Source of the DNA: MTP4 sp9310u
Lineage (GTDB): Archaea; Halobacteriota; Methanosarcinia; Methanosarcinales; Methanosarcinaceae
Direction: 5' to 3'
Length of the DNA stretch: 21,317 nucleotides
Assembly (NCBI GenBank): GCA_030627005.1
Contig: DAOUSW010000056.1
Coordinates: 1 to 21,317, forward strand
Numbering within the stretch: position 1 is the first letter of the stretch; every line of letters starts with the position of its first letter. Made by a program: the position numbers and the translations under genes. The notes beneath the pieces are model-generated. The model had not been told where the DNA came from. It did no database searches and worked only from the letters and a program-made list of their open reading frames with translations. Below are positions 7,668 to 15,001 of the stretch, in pieces.

Positions 7668-8902
7668 ATGATGGCATCAAAGTACTCACTATTCTTGACG
7701 AAGGCAACATGAGCGAATTCAAGTCGCGGTACCTCCGGCTCTGTGACTCTCTTGTGGAACTCCTGCACATTGAAGTTATGGGTGCTAATTTGAAGGATAA
7801 TAAGGTGAGTCCCTCTCCCGTGACCCCGTCACTCTCCCCTGAAAACCAGAAAACAGGAAGTATGAAAGAAGATTTAAAAGCAGAAAACGGGAAACGAGAG
7901 TGTCCTTTATGCATGAACCTCATTGATTCCTCCAACAGGTCCTTATTGTGCGGAAAATGTGGGGCGCAGTTTTGCCAGATATGTGAGAGCTGGTTCAGAG
8001 ATGAGAGAAAACGTGGGGAGAGGCCGCTTTGTGAGAATTGTTTTACCGCCGAGCAGGAAAGTTTGAGGAGACCGATTGAAGAAGAGAGAATAAAGAATGA
8101 GAAGGAAGAATATGAGCGGTTAAAGAAACAGAGGGAAGAGGAGAAAATAAGAAAGGAGAAGGGGGGACAGGATCGTTTGAGGAAACAGAGGGGAGAAGAA
8201 AGGTGTAAACTTAGCAACTCCTTTGGCATGGAATTCGTAAAAATTCCAGCCGGTGATTTCATAATGGGGTCTCCTGAATCAGAAAAAGGCCGATTTGAAA
8301 ATGAGGACCTGCTTCGCAAGGTCACGATTAGAACTCCTTTCCTTCTAGGCAAGTATCCTGTAACTCAGAAGCAGTGGGAAGCTGTAATGCGCAGTAATCC
8401 CTCTACATTTAAAGGTGATGACAATCCCGTTGAAAAGGTTTCGTGGGAAGATGCTCAGGATTTCATAAAAAAACTTAACCAGATGGAAGGCACAAAAAAA
8501 TACCGTCTACCATCCGAAGCCGAGTGGGAATATGCTTGTCGTGCCGGGAAAACAACAAGGTATTACTTTGGAGATAATGAATCGAAACTTGGGGATTACG
8601 TCTGGTACTACGACAACTCCGGTAATAAAACTCATCCAGTTGGCCAGAAGAAGCCCAACCCCTGGGACCTTTACGACATGCATGGAAATGTCTGGGAATG
8701 GTGTCAGGACAAATATCATGACAATTATTTAGGCGCTCCTTTTGATGGAAGTTCATGGGACGGTGGGGGTGGCTCCTATCGTGTTCTCCGGGGAGGCAGT
8801 TGGAGTAGTAGCGTTAGGGACTGCCGGTCGGCACTCCGCCGCGGACGAGGCCCCGGCTCCCGCTACGACTACGTTGGCTTTCGCTTGCTGAGGAAACTGT
8901 AA
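7604..8902 (+). CDS. Zinc-finger, coiled-coil and FGE-sulfatase-domain protein (C-terminal part of the frameshifted gene)
   Basis: 432-aa frame; TTG at 7604 has no Shine-Dalgarno, so it is likely the continuation of the 6927 gene. Order of parts: helical segment (1-60), linker, four CxxC pairs (C100/103, C116/119, C124/127, C143/146) typical of a two-zinc RING- or ribbon-like finger, charged coiled coil (about 150-200), then an FGE-sulfatase/PvdO-type domain (about 205-432). The last is marked by FVKIPAGDFIMGS, PVTQKQWEAVM, YRLPSEAEWEYACRAG, GNVWEWCQD, RVLRGGSW and VGFRLLR. In true formylglycine-generating enzymes two cysteines follow RGGS; here the first aligned position is Ser and only C407 remains. 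Sulfatase activation is therefore unlikely, and a binding or other role is more likely. Its partner and substrate are unknown. Confidence 0.75.
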   Translation: MLHSNFEKVPEIADKRINPLLNDGIKVLTILDEGNMSEFKSRYLRLCDSLVELLHIEVMGANLKDNKVSPSPVTPSLSPENQKTGSMKEDLKAENGKRECPLCMNLIDSSNRSLLCGKCGAQFCQICESWFRDERKRGERPLCENCFTAEQESLRRPIEEERIKNEKEEYERLKKQREEEKIRKEKGGQDRLRKQRGEERCKLSNSFGMEFVKIPAGDFIMGSPESEKGRFENEDLLRKVTIRTPFLLGKYPVTQKQWEAVMRSNPSTFKGDDNPVEKVSWEDAQDFIKKLNQMEGTKKYRLPSEAEWEYACRAGKTTRYYFGDNESKLGDYVWYYDNSGNKTHPVGQKKPNPWDLYDMHGNVWEWCQDKYHDNYLGAPFDGSSWDGGGGSYRVLRGGSWSSSVRDCRSALRRGRGPGSRYDYVGFRLLRKL

Positions 8903-8985
8903 CCACTTTACCACTTTACGCCGTAAGTTGAAATGGACCTTGGCGAAGGCCGAAGGTCCGAACCGCAACTCGGGTGCTGCGTGAA

Positions 8986-9369
8986 TTAGCAGCTCAGGTC
9001 CACCGTGATCCGAACCGCGTCATAATTGACAATCGGTTTCTTATGCAGTACCGGGTCTTTTTTCTCTTCAAGTTCCAGCAGCCCGATACCTTCCAGATAT
9101 TTTATGTCGTTTGAGACGTTGGACTGGCTGCGGTTCAGGAAGCGAGCAAGTTCGCTGATGGATTCGGGCTTCTTTTCCCGGATCACCCGAAGCAGGCGGA
9201 TGCGTTTGTTTGTCAGGATTTTTGCTACGTCTTCAGGAGTACGGGCTACAATTTTTGGTTTTCTTTTTCCGGTAATTTTCCCGTCTTTCAGGTCATCAAA
9301 AAGCCAGTTCAGATGATCTCCATAAGCCTCATCGGACATGATCTTGATTTCAATGTCTTTTAATTTCAT
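8986..9369 (-). CDS. Winged-helix DNA-binding protein, HVO_A0114-like
   Basis: 127 aa. Residues about 55-110 form a winged helix-turn-helix: RIRLLRVIREKKPESISELA is the scaffold, followed by recognition helix RFLNRSQSNVSNDIKYLEGI and wing LLELEEKKDPVLHKKPIVNY. The C-terminal YDAVRITVDLS matches archaeal proteins of the HVO_A0114 type, which resemble MarR/ArsR regulators and often act as antitoxins next to a TumE-like toxin. No toxin-like frame is visible beside it (9370-9692 has only low-complexity ORFs), so it appears orphaned. ATG at 9369 has GGGGG about 8 nt upstream. It converges with the FGE-fold gene and lies downstream of pylD on the same strand but 513 bp away, so a link with the pyl genes is not supported. 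Stop is TAA. Confidence 0.75.
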   Translation of the reverse strand: MKLKDIEIKIMSDEAYGDHLNWLFDDLKDGKITGKRKPKIVARTPEDVAKILTNKRIRLLRVIREKKPESISELARFLNRSQSNVSNDIKYLEGIGLLELEEKKDPVLHKKPIVNYDAVRITVDLSC

Positions 9370-9882
9370 CTATAAGCCCCCGGTTTGTAGTTGTTTTATA
9401 AGATATCTCAATATATGGCTATATGGTCTGAGCATATAGGCACATATAGCGTGAAAAAAGAGTGAAAATTTTCCCGATTCGATGAGATCGGATTTTCTGG
9501 CTGATAAGGAAGTGCACCGGCATTTTTTCCGGACGAAAAGAATTTGAACCGCTGCCTCTGGTAGGGCCGGATGCTGATTACGGCTGAGGTTTCGAAGGCG
9601 GTAGCGGTTTTTACAGGGCTCTTATTTTGTTCTTGTTTTTTATGTTCTTCTTGCTGCTTCCTATTTTCATTCTGGATTGTGGAAAAGGCCATTTGCTTCG
9701 CAAATGGGACAAAGCACGTTTGATAAGGTATTCCGGTTGACCTGTTTTTCGTTAGAAGCTTATACCCACGCCTGTTTTCAAGTCCTCTTGAGTGAGCGCA
9801 GCGAGCGAAAAGGACCGCGTACTGCAGAGTCGCAACTCTGCTGGCGCAAGTCGGGTTGCTAAGTTGGGTGTTACAGGTGCGC
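9370..9882. other. Intergenic region between pylD and the winged-helix gene
   Basis: 513 bp without a convincing gene. It contains several inverted repeats: a 19-nt hairpin at 9689-9707, GTCCT/AGGAC arms at 9782-9786 and 9811-9815 bracketing agtgagcgcagcgagcg, and GCAGAGT-cgca-ACTCTGC at 9824-9841. The cluster just beyond the pylD stop is probably its 3' untranslated region. A+T-rich sequence near 9395-9420 may hold the promoter of the winged-helix gene. Confidence 0.5.
9680..9707 (-). terminator. Possible terminator of the pyl cluster
   Basis: On the minus strand an 8-bp perfect stem CCATTTGC/GCAAATGG closes a GAA loop, so the tip is the very stable GCGAAGC mini-hairpin. It is followed by CCTTTTCC, a weak U-tract. 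It lies about 175 nt after the pylD stop, which makes the assignment tentative. Confidence 0.4.
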
Positions 9883-10662
9883 TCAGAGAACCGAATACAG
9901 CATTGATGCGGTCCCTATCCCCAGGGGTTCCATCAAAAGGTCCACGTTGTATTTTTCCTGGAGTTCTCTGGAAAGGCCGCAGGGGATTCCGGGGGTTGAA
10001 ACCAGGCATTTTTCTGCGAGCACGTTTTCGGGGATTGTGTTAGCGCAGGGGGTCGCTTCAAAAATCATGGAGAACTTTTTAGGGGTTTTGAGGTCAAAGG
10101 GGGTGATCCCCAGTTTGAAGATAGCCTTTTTCATGAGGCTTTTTTCGGGGTCGCAGCCGTAAACATTGAAGCCCTTATTCACGAGGTGTTCGGCTCCGGG
10201 GAAACCGACTCTCCCGAGCCCGACTACCAGCACGTCCTTTGAATCGGCGTGTCGGTACCTGGATACGATATCCGCATAGATGATGCCGGTGCAGGGCTGG
10301 TTGTTTGCTATTTTTCCGTTTGTGAGGTTGTGGGCCAGGTAAGTATGGTCGTCTGCCATAAGGATGATTTCCGCTCCGCTTTCCACGGCTTCATAGTAGC
10401 CGCTCACGTCAGGCATTTCCGTCACAAAACTGTCAAACCCTAAGTAATCCGCAATTACTTTCAATGAGTCTGAGAAGTTGCCTATGACCCCATTTCCTGA
10501 AGTCACGGGAACAATGCCCACTGATTCATAGTGGGGGGATGTGCCGTAGAGGTCTTTGCAGACCTCTTTCACATTAAGCCTTGTTACCTTGCTGACGGCA
10601 GTATCGGCTTTTTCAAGCTGCTTTTTAATATTTTCCAGATCTTCCGGAGTTAAAAGTGCCAT
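9883..10662 (-). CDS. pylD: Pyrrolysine biosynthesis protein PylD
   Basis: Last step of pyrrolysine synthesis: NAD-dependent oxidation of 3R-methyl-D-ornithyl-N6-L-lysine, after which the pyrroline ring closes. 259 aa, the family length, with an N-terminal helical part (MALLTPEDLENIKKQLEKAD) and a Rossmann domain whose glycine-rich loop is GLGRVGFPG (residues 148-156). Conserved NNQPCTGIIYADI, EATPCANTIPE and the C-terminal EPLGIGTASMLYSVL are present. The frame extends upstream to 10731, but ATG 10662 is chosen because an AGAGAGGG site lies just upstream and the resulting N-terminus matches known PylD. It follows pylC after 143 nt, a longer gap than pylB-pylC, with A+T-rich sequence (AATTATAAATTG, minus strand near 10703-10714) that might allow separate initiation. 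Stop is TGA. Confidence 0.96.
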   Translation of the reverse strand: MALLTPEDLENIKKQLEKADTAVSKVTRLNVKEVCKDLYGTSPHYESVGIVPVTSGNGVIGNFSDSLKVIADYLGFDSFVTEMPDVSGYYEAVESGAEIILMADDHTYLAHNLTNGKIANNQPCTGIIYADIVSRYRHADSKDVLVVGLGRVGFPGAEHLVNKGFNVYGCDPEKSLMKKAIFKLGITPFDLKTPKKFSMIFEATPCANTIPENVLAEKCLVSTPGIPCGLSRELQEKYNVDLLMEPLGIGTASMLYSVL

Positions 10663-10805
10663 TTTTTTCCCTCTCTTAAGTTTCAATTTTGAATTTGGGT
10701 GCAATTTATAATTCAAATAGCCATTTACCATTCAGGTTTCTTTTTTCCATTCTGGCTTCGTCTTACCCTCAAACTGCCATTTCTGTTTTCTGAAACCTAA
10801 GCACC

Positions 10806-12005
10806 TCAGCTTTTTACTGTAACTCTACTTTTCTGGTAACTCTCCGGGTAACCCTCATAAGCAGTGGTATCAACAAGCGGGGAATATGCGACAGCTCCGA
10901 AGTCTTCTTCCAGAATCAAAAGCCCTCTCCTTCTTATGGATTCCGCTTCTTCCCGGCCCGGAGCCCGGGCAATCAGGGTAAATACGGGGTTTTCTCCTCT
11001 GCATGCGAAGATCTCAAGGCCCGGTTCGCTGTAGTATTCTCCGTATTCGCTGCCTTCGGATAGGAACTGTTCTCCGGCAGGGAAAAGGGTGGGTTCTCCA
11101 CTCTCTTCTTTCTTTAGCAGGAGGTGTTCGAAGCTGCAGTAATCGTTCTTCGGAAGGTCCTCAGGCTTCTTAATTTCCTTAATCTCCTTGATCCCTCCTT
11201 CAAATGCCTGTACAAGGAGTTCCACAAGGTTTATTCCCGTAGAATGGTAGACAACCGTCGGGGTCTGGCTCGGGAAGCGGGCATCGATTTCAATGACCTT
11301 AAGCCCACGGGGGCCGGCGATTGCTTCCACGTCCATGATTCCCTTCAGGGAAAGATTAGCTGCAAGGGCGCGGGATATTTTTCTGAATTCAGGGTCCAAG
11401 GGCAGCGGAGTAACCCTGTGGCAGTCGTAGGTCCCGTCTATATGGACCAGGGTTTCCTTAACGACGGCAAAATGCTCTCCGTCTCCTATGACTTCCAGGG
11501 AAACAACATCTCCTTCAACGTATTCTTCGACCAGCATCCCGGGGTCCAGGGTCTGCAGTTCCGCTTCATTATAGATGATCCTGGCTCCCACGCTGCTGCT
11601 CTCACAGGGGGGTTTTACAAAATAGGGTGGCTCTTCCGGGCTGTTAAGGGGGGTGGGAACCTCGATGGCCGCAAAATATTCCTTGGATTTTTTCTTGTCC
11701 CTGCTGATCCCGTAAGCGTTAAAATCAAAAAGGAGAGGGCATGATAGTTTTTCTTTTATCGAGTCCAGAAAATTAATGCATCCCAGGTTTTCGTTCACCG
11801 GGATTACTGCATCAACGGTTTTTGAAATCTCTATTAGTTTTTCAGGCTCTCCGGAGATGTCAAAACAGTGGAATTCGTCAACAAAGTTCCGGATCAGGGC
11901 TTTCGGGTTCCGGTCTACAAGGACCGTTCTCATGTCAGCTTTCTTTGCGAGGTACGCAACTTCGAAGCCCTGGAGTTTTCCCCCTATCAGGCAGATCTTT
12001 TTCAT
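10806..12005 (-). CDS. pylC: Pyrrolysine biosynthesis ligase PylC
   Basis: ATP-grasp ligase that joins 3R-methyl-D-ornithine to the epsilon-amino group of L-lysine. The N-terminal pre-ATP-grasp Rossmann segment is MKKICLIGGKLQGFEVAYLA; the ATP-grasp core includes DKKKSKEYFA, YFVKPPCESSSVGARI, LVEEYVEGDVVSLEVIGDG and the metal site EIDARFPSQTPT (about 239-250). It is 399 aa versus roughly 363 in M. barkeri: a small insertion near 275-305 and about 25 extra residues after FGAVA at the C-terminus. The frame is open to 12068, but ATG 12005 fits the family and is one nt after the pylB stop, with GGGGTG inside pylB as ribosome site. Translational coupling with pylB is therefore likely. Stop is TGA. 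Confidence 0.96.
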   Translation of the reverse strand: MKKICLIGGKLQGFEVAYLAKKADMRTVLVDRNPKALIRNFVDEFHCFDISGEPEKLIEISKTVDAVIPVNENLGCINFLDSIKEKLSCPLLFDFNAYGISRDKKKSKEYFAAIEVPTPLNSPEEPPYFVKPPCESSSVGARIIYNEAELQTLDPGMLVEEYVEGDVVSLEVIGDGEHFAVVKETLVHIDGTYDCHRVTPLPLDPEFRKISRALAANLSLKGIMDVEAIAGPRGLKVIEIDARFPSQTPTVVYHSTGINLVELLVQAFEGGIKEIKEIKKPEDLPKNDYCSFEHLLLKKEESGEPTLFPAGEQFLSEGSEYGEYYSEPGLEIFACRGENPVFTLIARAPGREEAESIRRRGLLILEEDFGAVAYSPLVDTTAYEGYPESYQKSRVTVKS

Positions 12006-12006
12006 C

Positions 12007-13059
12007 CTAGCACCCCAGGATCTTCTCAAAATCAGCCTGAGATGCGGGCTCCATCCCCATACTTTCAAGCCTTGAGATCACGCTTGTGATGCTCCGGTCC
12101 CGTTCTTCAAGTTCCCGGTCGTAGTTGGCAACACCTTCGAGCCGGGAGTCCGGGGGGAGGATGGATGTTACAATGTTTGCCCCGGCGTTCAGCCGGTAGA
12201 CCATGCCGTCAATGCCTTCAAGGTCCAGAGAAGCCGGGATCAACCTGTCAGGGAACATGAGCCTCTGGACTGCGATGATCTTCAGTTCGGAAAGGTTTGA
12301 GCTATCCTGGAAATTGGCAAGCGGGGTCCCTTCCTGGGGAAGAAATGTCATGACCCTGACCATGTCTGGGTTGTTCGCTTCCATGCCTCTGAGGGACGTG
12401 ATGGTCGATTCGATATCGTTTCCCACTCCTGTCAGGAGCCCGTCTTCTACGCAGTAGCCGTTTTCCTTTGCGAAGAGCCGGGAACCTGCCCTACCGTCAA
12501 AGGACTGCCCTACCCTGAGTTTTGCGTAGAGTTCCCTGTCGTAGGTTTCCTGGTACAGGGCCAGGAAGTTGGCACCGTTTCTTTTCAGTTCGAGGAGGGT
12601 GGAATTGTCCATTACTCCGGGAGATACCATTATTGGGAGACCCAGTTCCTCTTTTACGGTGCGGACCATCTCCACGAAACGGCCAGGTTCGTCATGGTAG
12701 TAGGGGTCTTCCCCCATGGTCAGGTCGACCATGTGGAACCCAAGCCCTTTGAGGACCTTGCAGGTTTCCCTTACCTCTTCCGGGGTTAGGCGGTAGCGGT
12801 TGATTTCATTTTTACAGTTGTAGTAACAAAAAGTGCACTGGTTTTTGCAGTATGTCGAAAAGTATATAAAACAGTTCAGGAAGACCCTGTTCCCGAAGAA
12901 ATGGTCCCTGACCTTTCGCGCTACGCAGTAAAGCTTCTCAAGTTCTTCTTCCGATCCGAGGGAGAGAAGAGCTCTCAGTTCGTCGTCTGATAAACGGTAG
13001 CCTTCAATTATTTTTTCCCCGAACCTGTCCAGTTCATTGTTCGCCATTTTCCGAATCAA
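12007..13059 (-). CDS. pylB: Methylornithine synthase PylB (radical SAM)
   Basis: Converts L-lysine to 3R-methyl-D-ornithine with S-adenosylmethionine and a [4Fe-4S] cluster. The CX3CX2C motif is C71, C75, C78 (TYCKNQCTFCYY), followed by VDLTMGEDPYYHDEPGRF and LALYQETYDRELYAKLRVG, all typical. An ATG at 13110 gives 367 aa but has no Shine-Dalgarno and lies inside a repeat. The TTG at 13059 has GAGAGGGTGA just upstream and gives exactly 350 aa, the M. barkeri length, starting (M)IRKMANNELDRFGEKIIEG; ATG 13047 is a weaker alternative. The stop is TAG, the codon read as pyrrolysine elsewhere in this window, and the pylC ATG begins one nt later. The gap from pylS is 98 nt and carries 16-bp repeats. 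Confidence 0.95.
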   Translation of the reverse strand: MIRKMANNELDRFGEKIIEGYRLSDDELRALLSLGSEEELEKLYCVARKVRDHFFGNRVFLNCFIYFSTYCKNQCTFCYYNCKNEINRYRLTPEEVRETCKVLKGLGFHMVDLTMGEDPYYHDEPGRFVEMVRTVKEELGLPIMVSPGVMDNSTLLELKRNGANFLALYQETYDRELYAKLRVGQSFDGRAGSRLFAKENGYCVEDGLLTGVGNDIESTITSLRGMEANNPDMVRVMTFLPQEGTPLANFQDSSNLSELKIIAVQRLMFPDRLIPASLDLEGIDGMVYRLNAGANIVTSILPPDSRLEGVANYDRELEERDRSITSVISRLESMGMEPASQADFEKILGC

Positions 13060-13105
13060 AAATTTCACCCTCTCATTTTCAAATAAAATCTTAACCGGGA
13101 TTTTT

Positions 13106-13163
13106 GCCATTACAGGTTTTTGCCATTACAGAATTTTGCCATTACAGAATTTTGCCATTACAG
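13106..13163. repeat. 16-bp tandem repeat duplicating the end of pylS, four copies
   Basis: gccattacag recurs at 13106, 13122, 13138 and 13154 with exact 16-bp period. The copy at 13154-13163 contains the pylS stop codon (TAA, 13160-13158), so each copy carries another CTGTAATGG. The array fills much of the pylS-pylB gap and supplies the spurious ATG at 13110. Confidence 0.93.
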
Positions 13164-14714
13164 GTTTGTGGAAATCCCGTTGTAGTACGATTCTGACCTG
13201 GATGCCCTTTTGATGTTCTTGAAATCGTGCTTGACTTTCAGGAGGCGTTCGAGCCCGAATCCTGCTCCTATCCAGGGCTTGCTAATACCCCAGTCCCGGT
13301 CCATCGGGACAGGCCCGACAACTGCCGAGGAAAGTTCCAGGTCCCCGTGCATGACGTCGAGGGTATCCCCGTATACCATGCAGGAATCCCCTATGATCTC
13401 GAAGTCTATCTCCATGAAGTCCAGGAATTCGGTGATCAGCGCCTCGAGGTTCTCCCGGGTGCAGCCCGCGCCCATCTGGCAGAAGTTCAGCATGGTAAAC
13501 TCTTCCAGGTGTTCTTTTCCGTCAGACTCTTTCCGGTAGCAGGGGCCGATTTCGAAAATCTTGATCGGGTCCGGCAGGGCCCTGTCGAATTTGCGCAGGT
13601 AGTTGTAGAGGTTCGGGGCAAGCATGGGTCTCAGGCAGAGTTTCTGGTCTACCCTGAAGACCTGTTTGGAAAGCTCGGTGTCGTTGTCAATTCCCATACG
13701 TTCTATGTATTCCGCAGGGATCAGGATCGGGGACTTGATTTCAATGAAACCCCTGTCCACAAAGAATTTCGTGATATCGCGTTCGAGTTTTCCCAGGTAG
13801 TGTTCCCGCTCTTCAGCATACATGCGTTGAAGGTCTTTTCTCCTCCTGGAAACCAGCTCTGATTCCAGCTTTCTGAATGGCGTGCTCCCATCCAGGGAAA
13901 TTTCATCTGCCGGGCTCAACAGGGCTTCGAGTCGTCCCCTCTGGCTCAGGGTCAGGGCAGGGGCCGGAGCCGGGGCAGGTGAAGTTGGCTTTATGGCTGC
14001 AACGGAAGAAGACGTTGACACGGGCCGGTTCAATGAAGGTGGAGCCGAAGCAGTTGCGGATACGACCTTACCTGAAGTTGGTGCAACAGGTGTCCTTGCG
14101 GACCCATGCGGATTTGCAGCAGATGCCACGGATGCCATTGCAGGTTCGGAAGGATTCGGAACAGACGCAGTAGACGCAGCAGATGCCACGGATGCCATTA
14201 CAGGTTCGGAAGGATTCGGAACAGATGCAGCAGACGTAGCAGATGCCACGGATGCCATTGCAGATTCGGAAGGATTAGGAACAGACGCAGCAGACACTTC
14301 AGACACAGCTGAAGCCGGTTCAGATGCAGCAGGAGCGGTTGCCTGAGGGCCTGGGTTTTCAAGAATTTTGGGAGCCCTTGCAACGGATTTCGGTTTTGCT
14401 TTCCTGGCTCTCGGAGCAGAAATTACCCTGACCTTCACGCTGCTTTTGTCCTCGGTGGTTTTTGTGAGGAAACGGTTGATATCTTCATCCGAGACCTTGC
14501 AGTGCTTGCAGGTTTTCCTGTACTTATGGTGCCTGAGCGCCCGGGCTGTGCGGCTGCTGCGGGAGTTGTTCACTATAAGCTGGTCTCCGCATTCCATTTC
14601 TATATAGATTTTCCTTCGGGAGACTTCATAGTGCTTGACTTTGTGAAGCAGTCCGGTTCTGGACATCCAGACCCCGGCAGCAGATATGAGAGAATCGAGT
14701 GGTTTTTTCTCCAT
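13158..14714 (-). CDS. pylS: Pyrrolysyl-tRNA synthetase PylS
   Basis: Charges tRNA-Pyl with pyrrolysine. The N-terminal tRNA-binding domain (1-~100: MEKKPLDSLISAAGVWMSRT, SSRTARALRHHKYRKTC, zinc-type C69-x2-C72) is joined by a long Ala/Ser/Pro linker to the class II catalytic domain (about 250-518). The latter has RPMLAPNLYNYL, FEIGPCYRKES, EEFTMLNFCQMGAGC, SCMVYGDTLD and the motif 3 GAGFGLERLL. Pocket residues corresponding to M. mazei Y306, N346, C348, Y384 and W417 all appear conserved. At 518 aa it is 60-75 longer than M. mazei or M. acetivorans PylS, from three 20-aa repeats in the linker (144-203). ATG 14714 has GGGGT upstream. pylT lies 215 nt upstream. Stop TAA lies in a tandem repeat. 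Confidence 0.97.
   Translation of the reverse strand: MEKKPLDSLISAAGVWMSRTGLLHKVKHYEVSRRKIYIEMECGDQLIVNNSRSSRTARALRHHKYRKTCKHCKVSDEDINRFLTKTTEDKSSVKVRVISAPRARKAKPKSVARAPKILENPGPQATAPAASEPASAVSEVSAASVPNPSESAMASVASATSAASVPNPSEPVMASVASAASTASVPNPSEPAMASVASAANPHGSARTPVAPTSGKVVSATASAPPSLNRPVSTSSSVAAIKPTSPAPAPAPALTLSQRGRLEALLSPADEISLDGSTPFRKLESELVSRRRKDLQRMYAEEREHYLGKLERDITKFFVDRGFIEIKSPILIPAEYIERMGIDNDTELSKQVFRVDQKLCLRPMLAPNLYNYLRKFDRALPDPIKIFEIGPCYRKESDGKEHLEEFTMLNFCQMGAGCTRENLEALITEFLDFMEIDFEIIGDSCMVYGDTLDVMHGDLELSSAVVGPVPMDRDWGISKPWIGAGFGLERLLKVKHDFKNIKRASRSESYYNGISTNL
14106..14285 (-). repeat. 60-bp (20-aa) tandem repeat inside the pylS linker, three copies
   Basis: Block agatgccacggatgccatt recurs at 14121, 14181 and 14241, exact 60-bp period. 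The protein reads SVPNPSESAMASVASATSAA, then SVPNPSEPVMASVASAASTA, then a third copy fading into NPHGS. The frame is kept, so the linker grows without breaking the enzyme. Confidence 0.95.
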
Positions 14715-14878
14715 AGTGTTACCCCGTGATGAGTTTAAGATCAGATGGACTTCCTAAAAGTAGCGTTCAAGAACCCCGGCTTACAAAACATAAGCGCGGA
14801 CTCAGCAAAGTATGCCAAAAGCAGCAAAATATGCTGGAAAATACCCGGAAAGACTCAGAAATTATTCCTGTATTCTGG

Positions 14879-14927
14879 AAAAAATTTCAGTGGAATGCCA
14901 TGTAAGTGCCATTCCGGGATTCAAAAA
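14879..14927 (-). terminator. Putative terminator or processing region 3' of tRNA-Pyl
   Basis: Two nt after the encoded CCA there is T5 (14927-14923), then a 6-bp hairpin GGAATG/CATTCC (14892-14915), then T6 (14884-14879). This could end a short pylT transcript or partly attenuate read-through to pylS. It does not exclude pylTSBCD cotranscription. Confidence 0.4.
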
Positions 14928-14929
14928 CG

Positions 14930-15001
14930 TGGCGGAAACCCCGGGAATCTAACCCGGCTGAACGGATTTAGAGTCCATTCGATCTACATGATCAGGTTTC
15001 C
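14930..15001 (-). tRNA. pylT: tRNA-Pyl, anticodon CUA
   Basis: 72 nt. The 7-bp acceptor stem pairs GGAAACC with GGTTTCC, followed by discriminator G and an encoded CCA (14932-14930). The anticodon CTA (14971-14969) sits in CUCUAAA. Hallmarks of tRNA-Pyl are present: very small D-loop region, single base between acceptor and D stems, lengthened anticodon stem, short variable region and T-arm CCGGG/CCCGG. It recognises the UAG of mtmB and is charged by PylS just downstream. The 5' flank is A+T-rich. I recognise the sequence as essentially the known Methanosarcina pylT. Confidence 0.98.

Noticed and set aside
7516..8352. 278-aa minus-strand ORF over the FGE-fold gene
   Set aside because: Ser/Phe/Leu low-complexity translation produced by the antisense of the Lys/Glu-rich coiled coil.
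7604..8902. Active formylglycine-generating enzyme
   Set aside because: The first catalytic Cys aligned after RGGS is Ser, and no sulfatase gene is in the window.
9408..9692. 94-aa minus-strand ORF next to the winged-helix gene, considered as its toxin partner
   Set aside because: Low-complexity Gln/Lys-rich start, no TumE-like motif, weak start context.
9782..9841. Attachment site or insertion-sequence end
   Set aside because: Inverted repeats are short and no transposase or integrase is present; more likely 3' untranslated structure of pylD.
13047..13110. ATG 13110 as pylB start
   Set aside because: No Shine-Dalgarno, lies in the 16-bp repeat, and adds 17 residues absent from known PylB; TTG 13059 has a good site and the family length.
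13227..14346. Plus-strand ORFs over pylS (211 and 154 aa)
   Set aside because: Antisense shadows. The ATDAI-type repeat in them is only the reverse reading of the pylS linker repeat.
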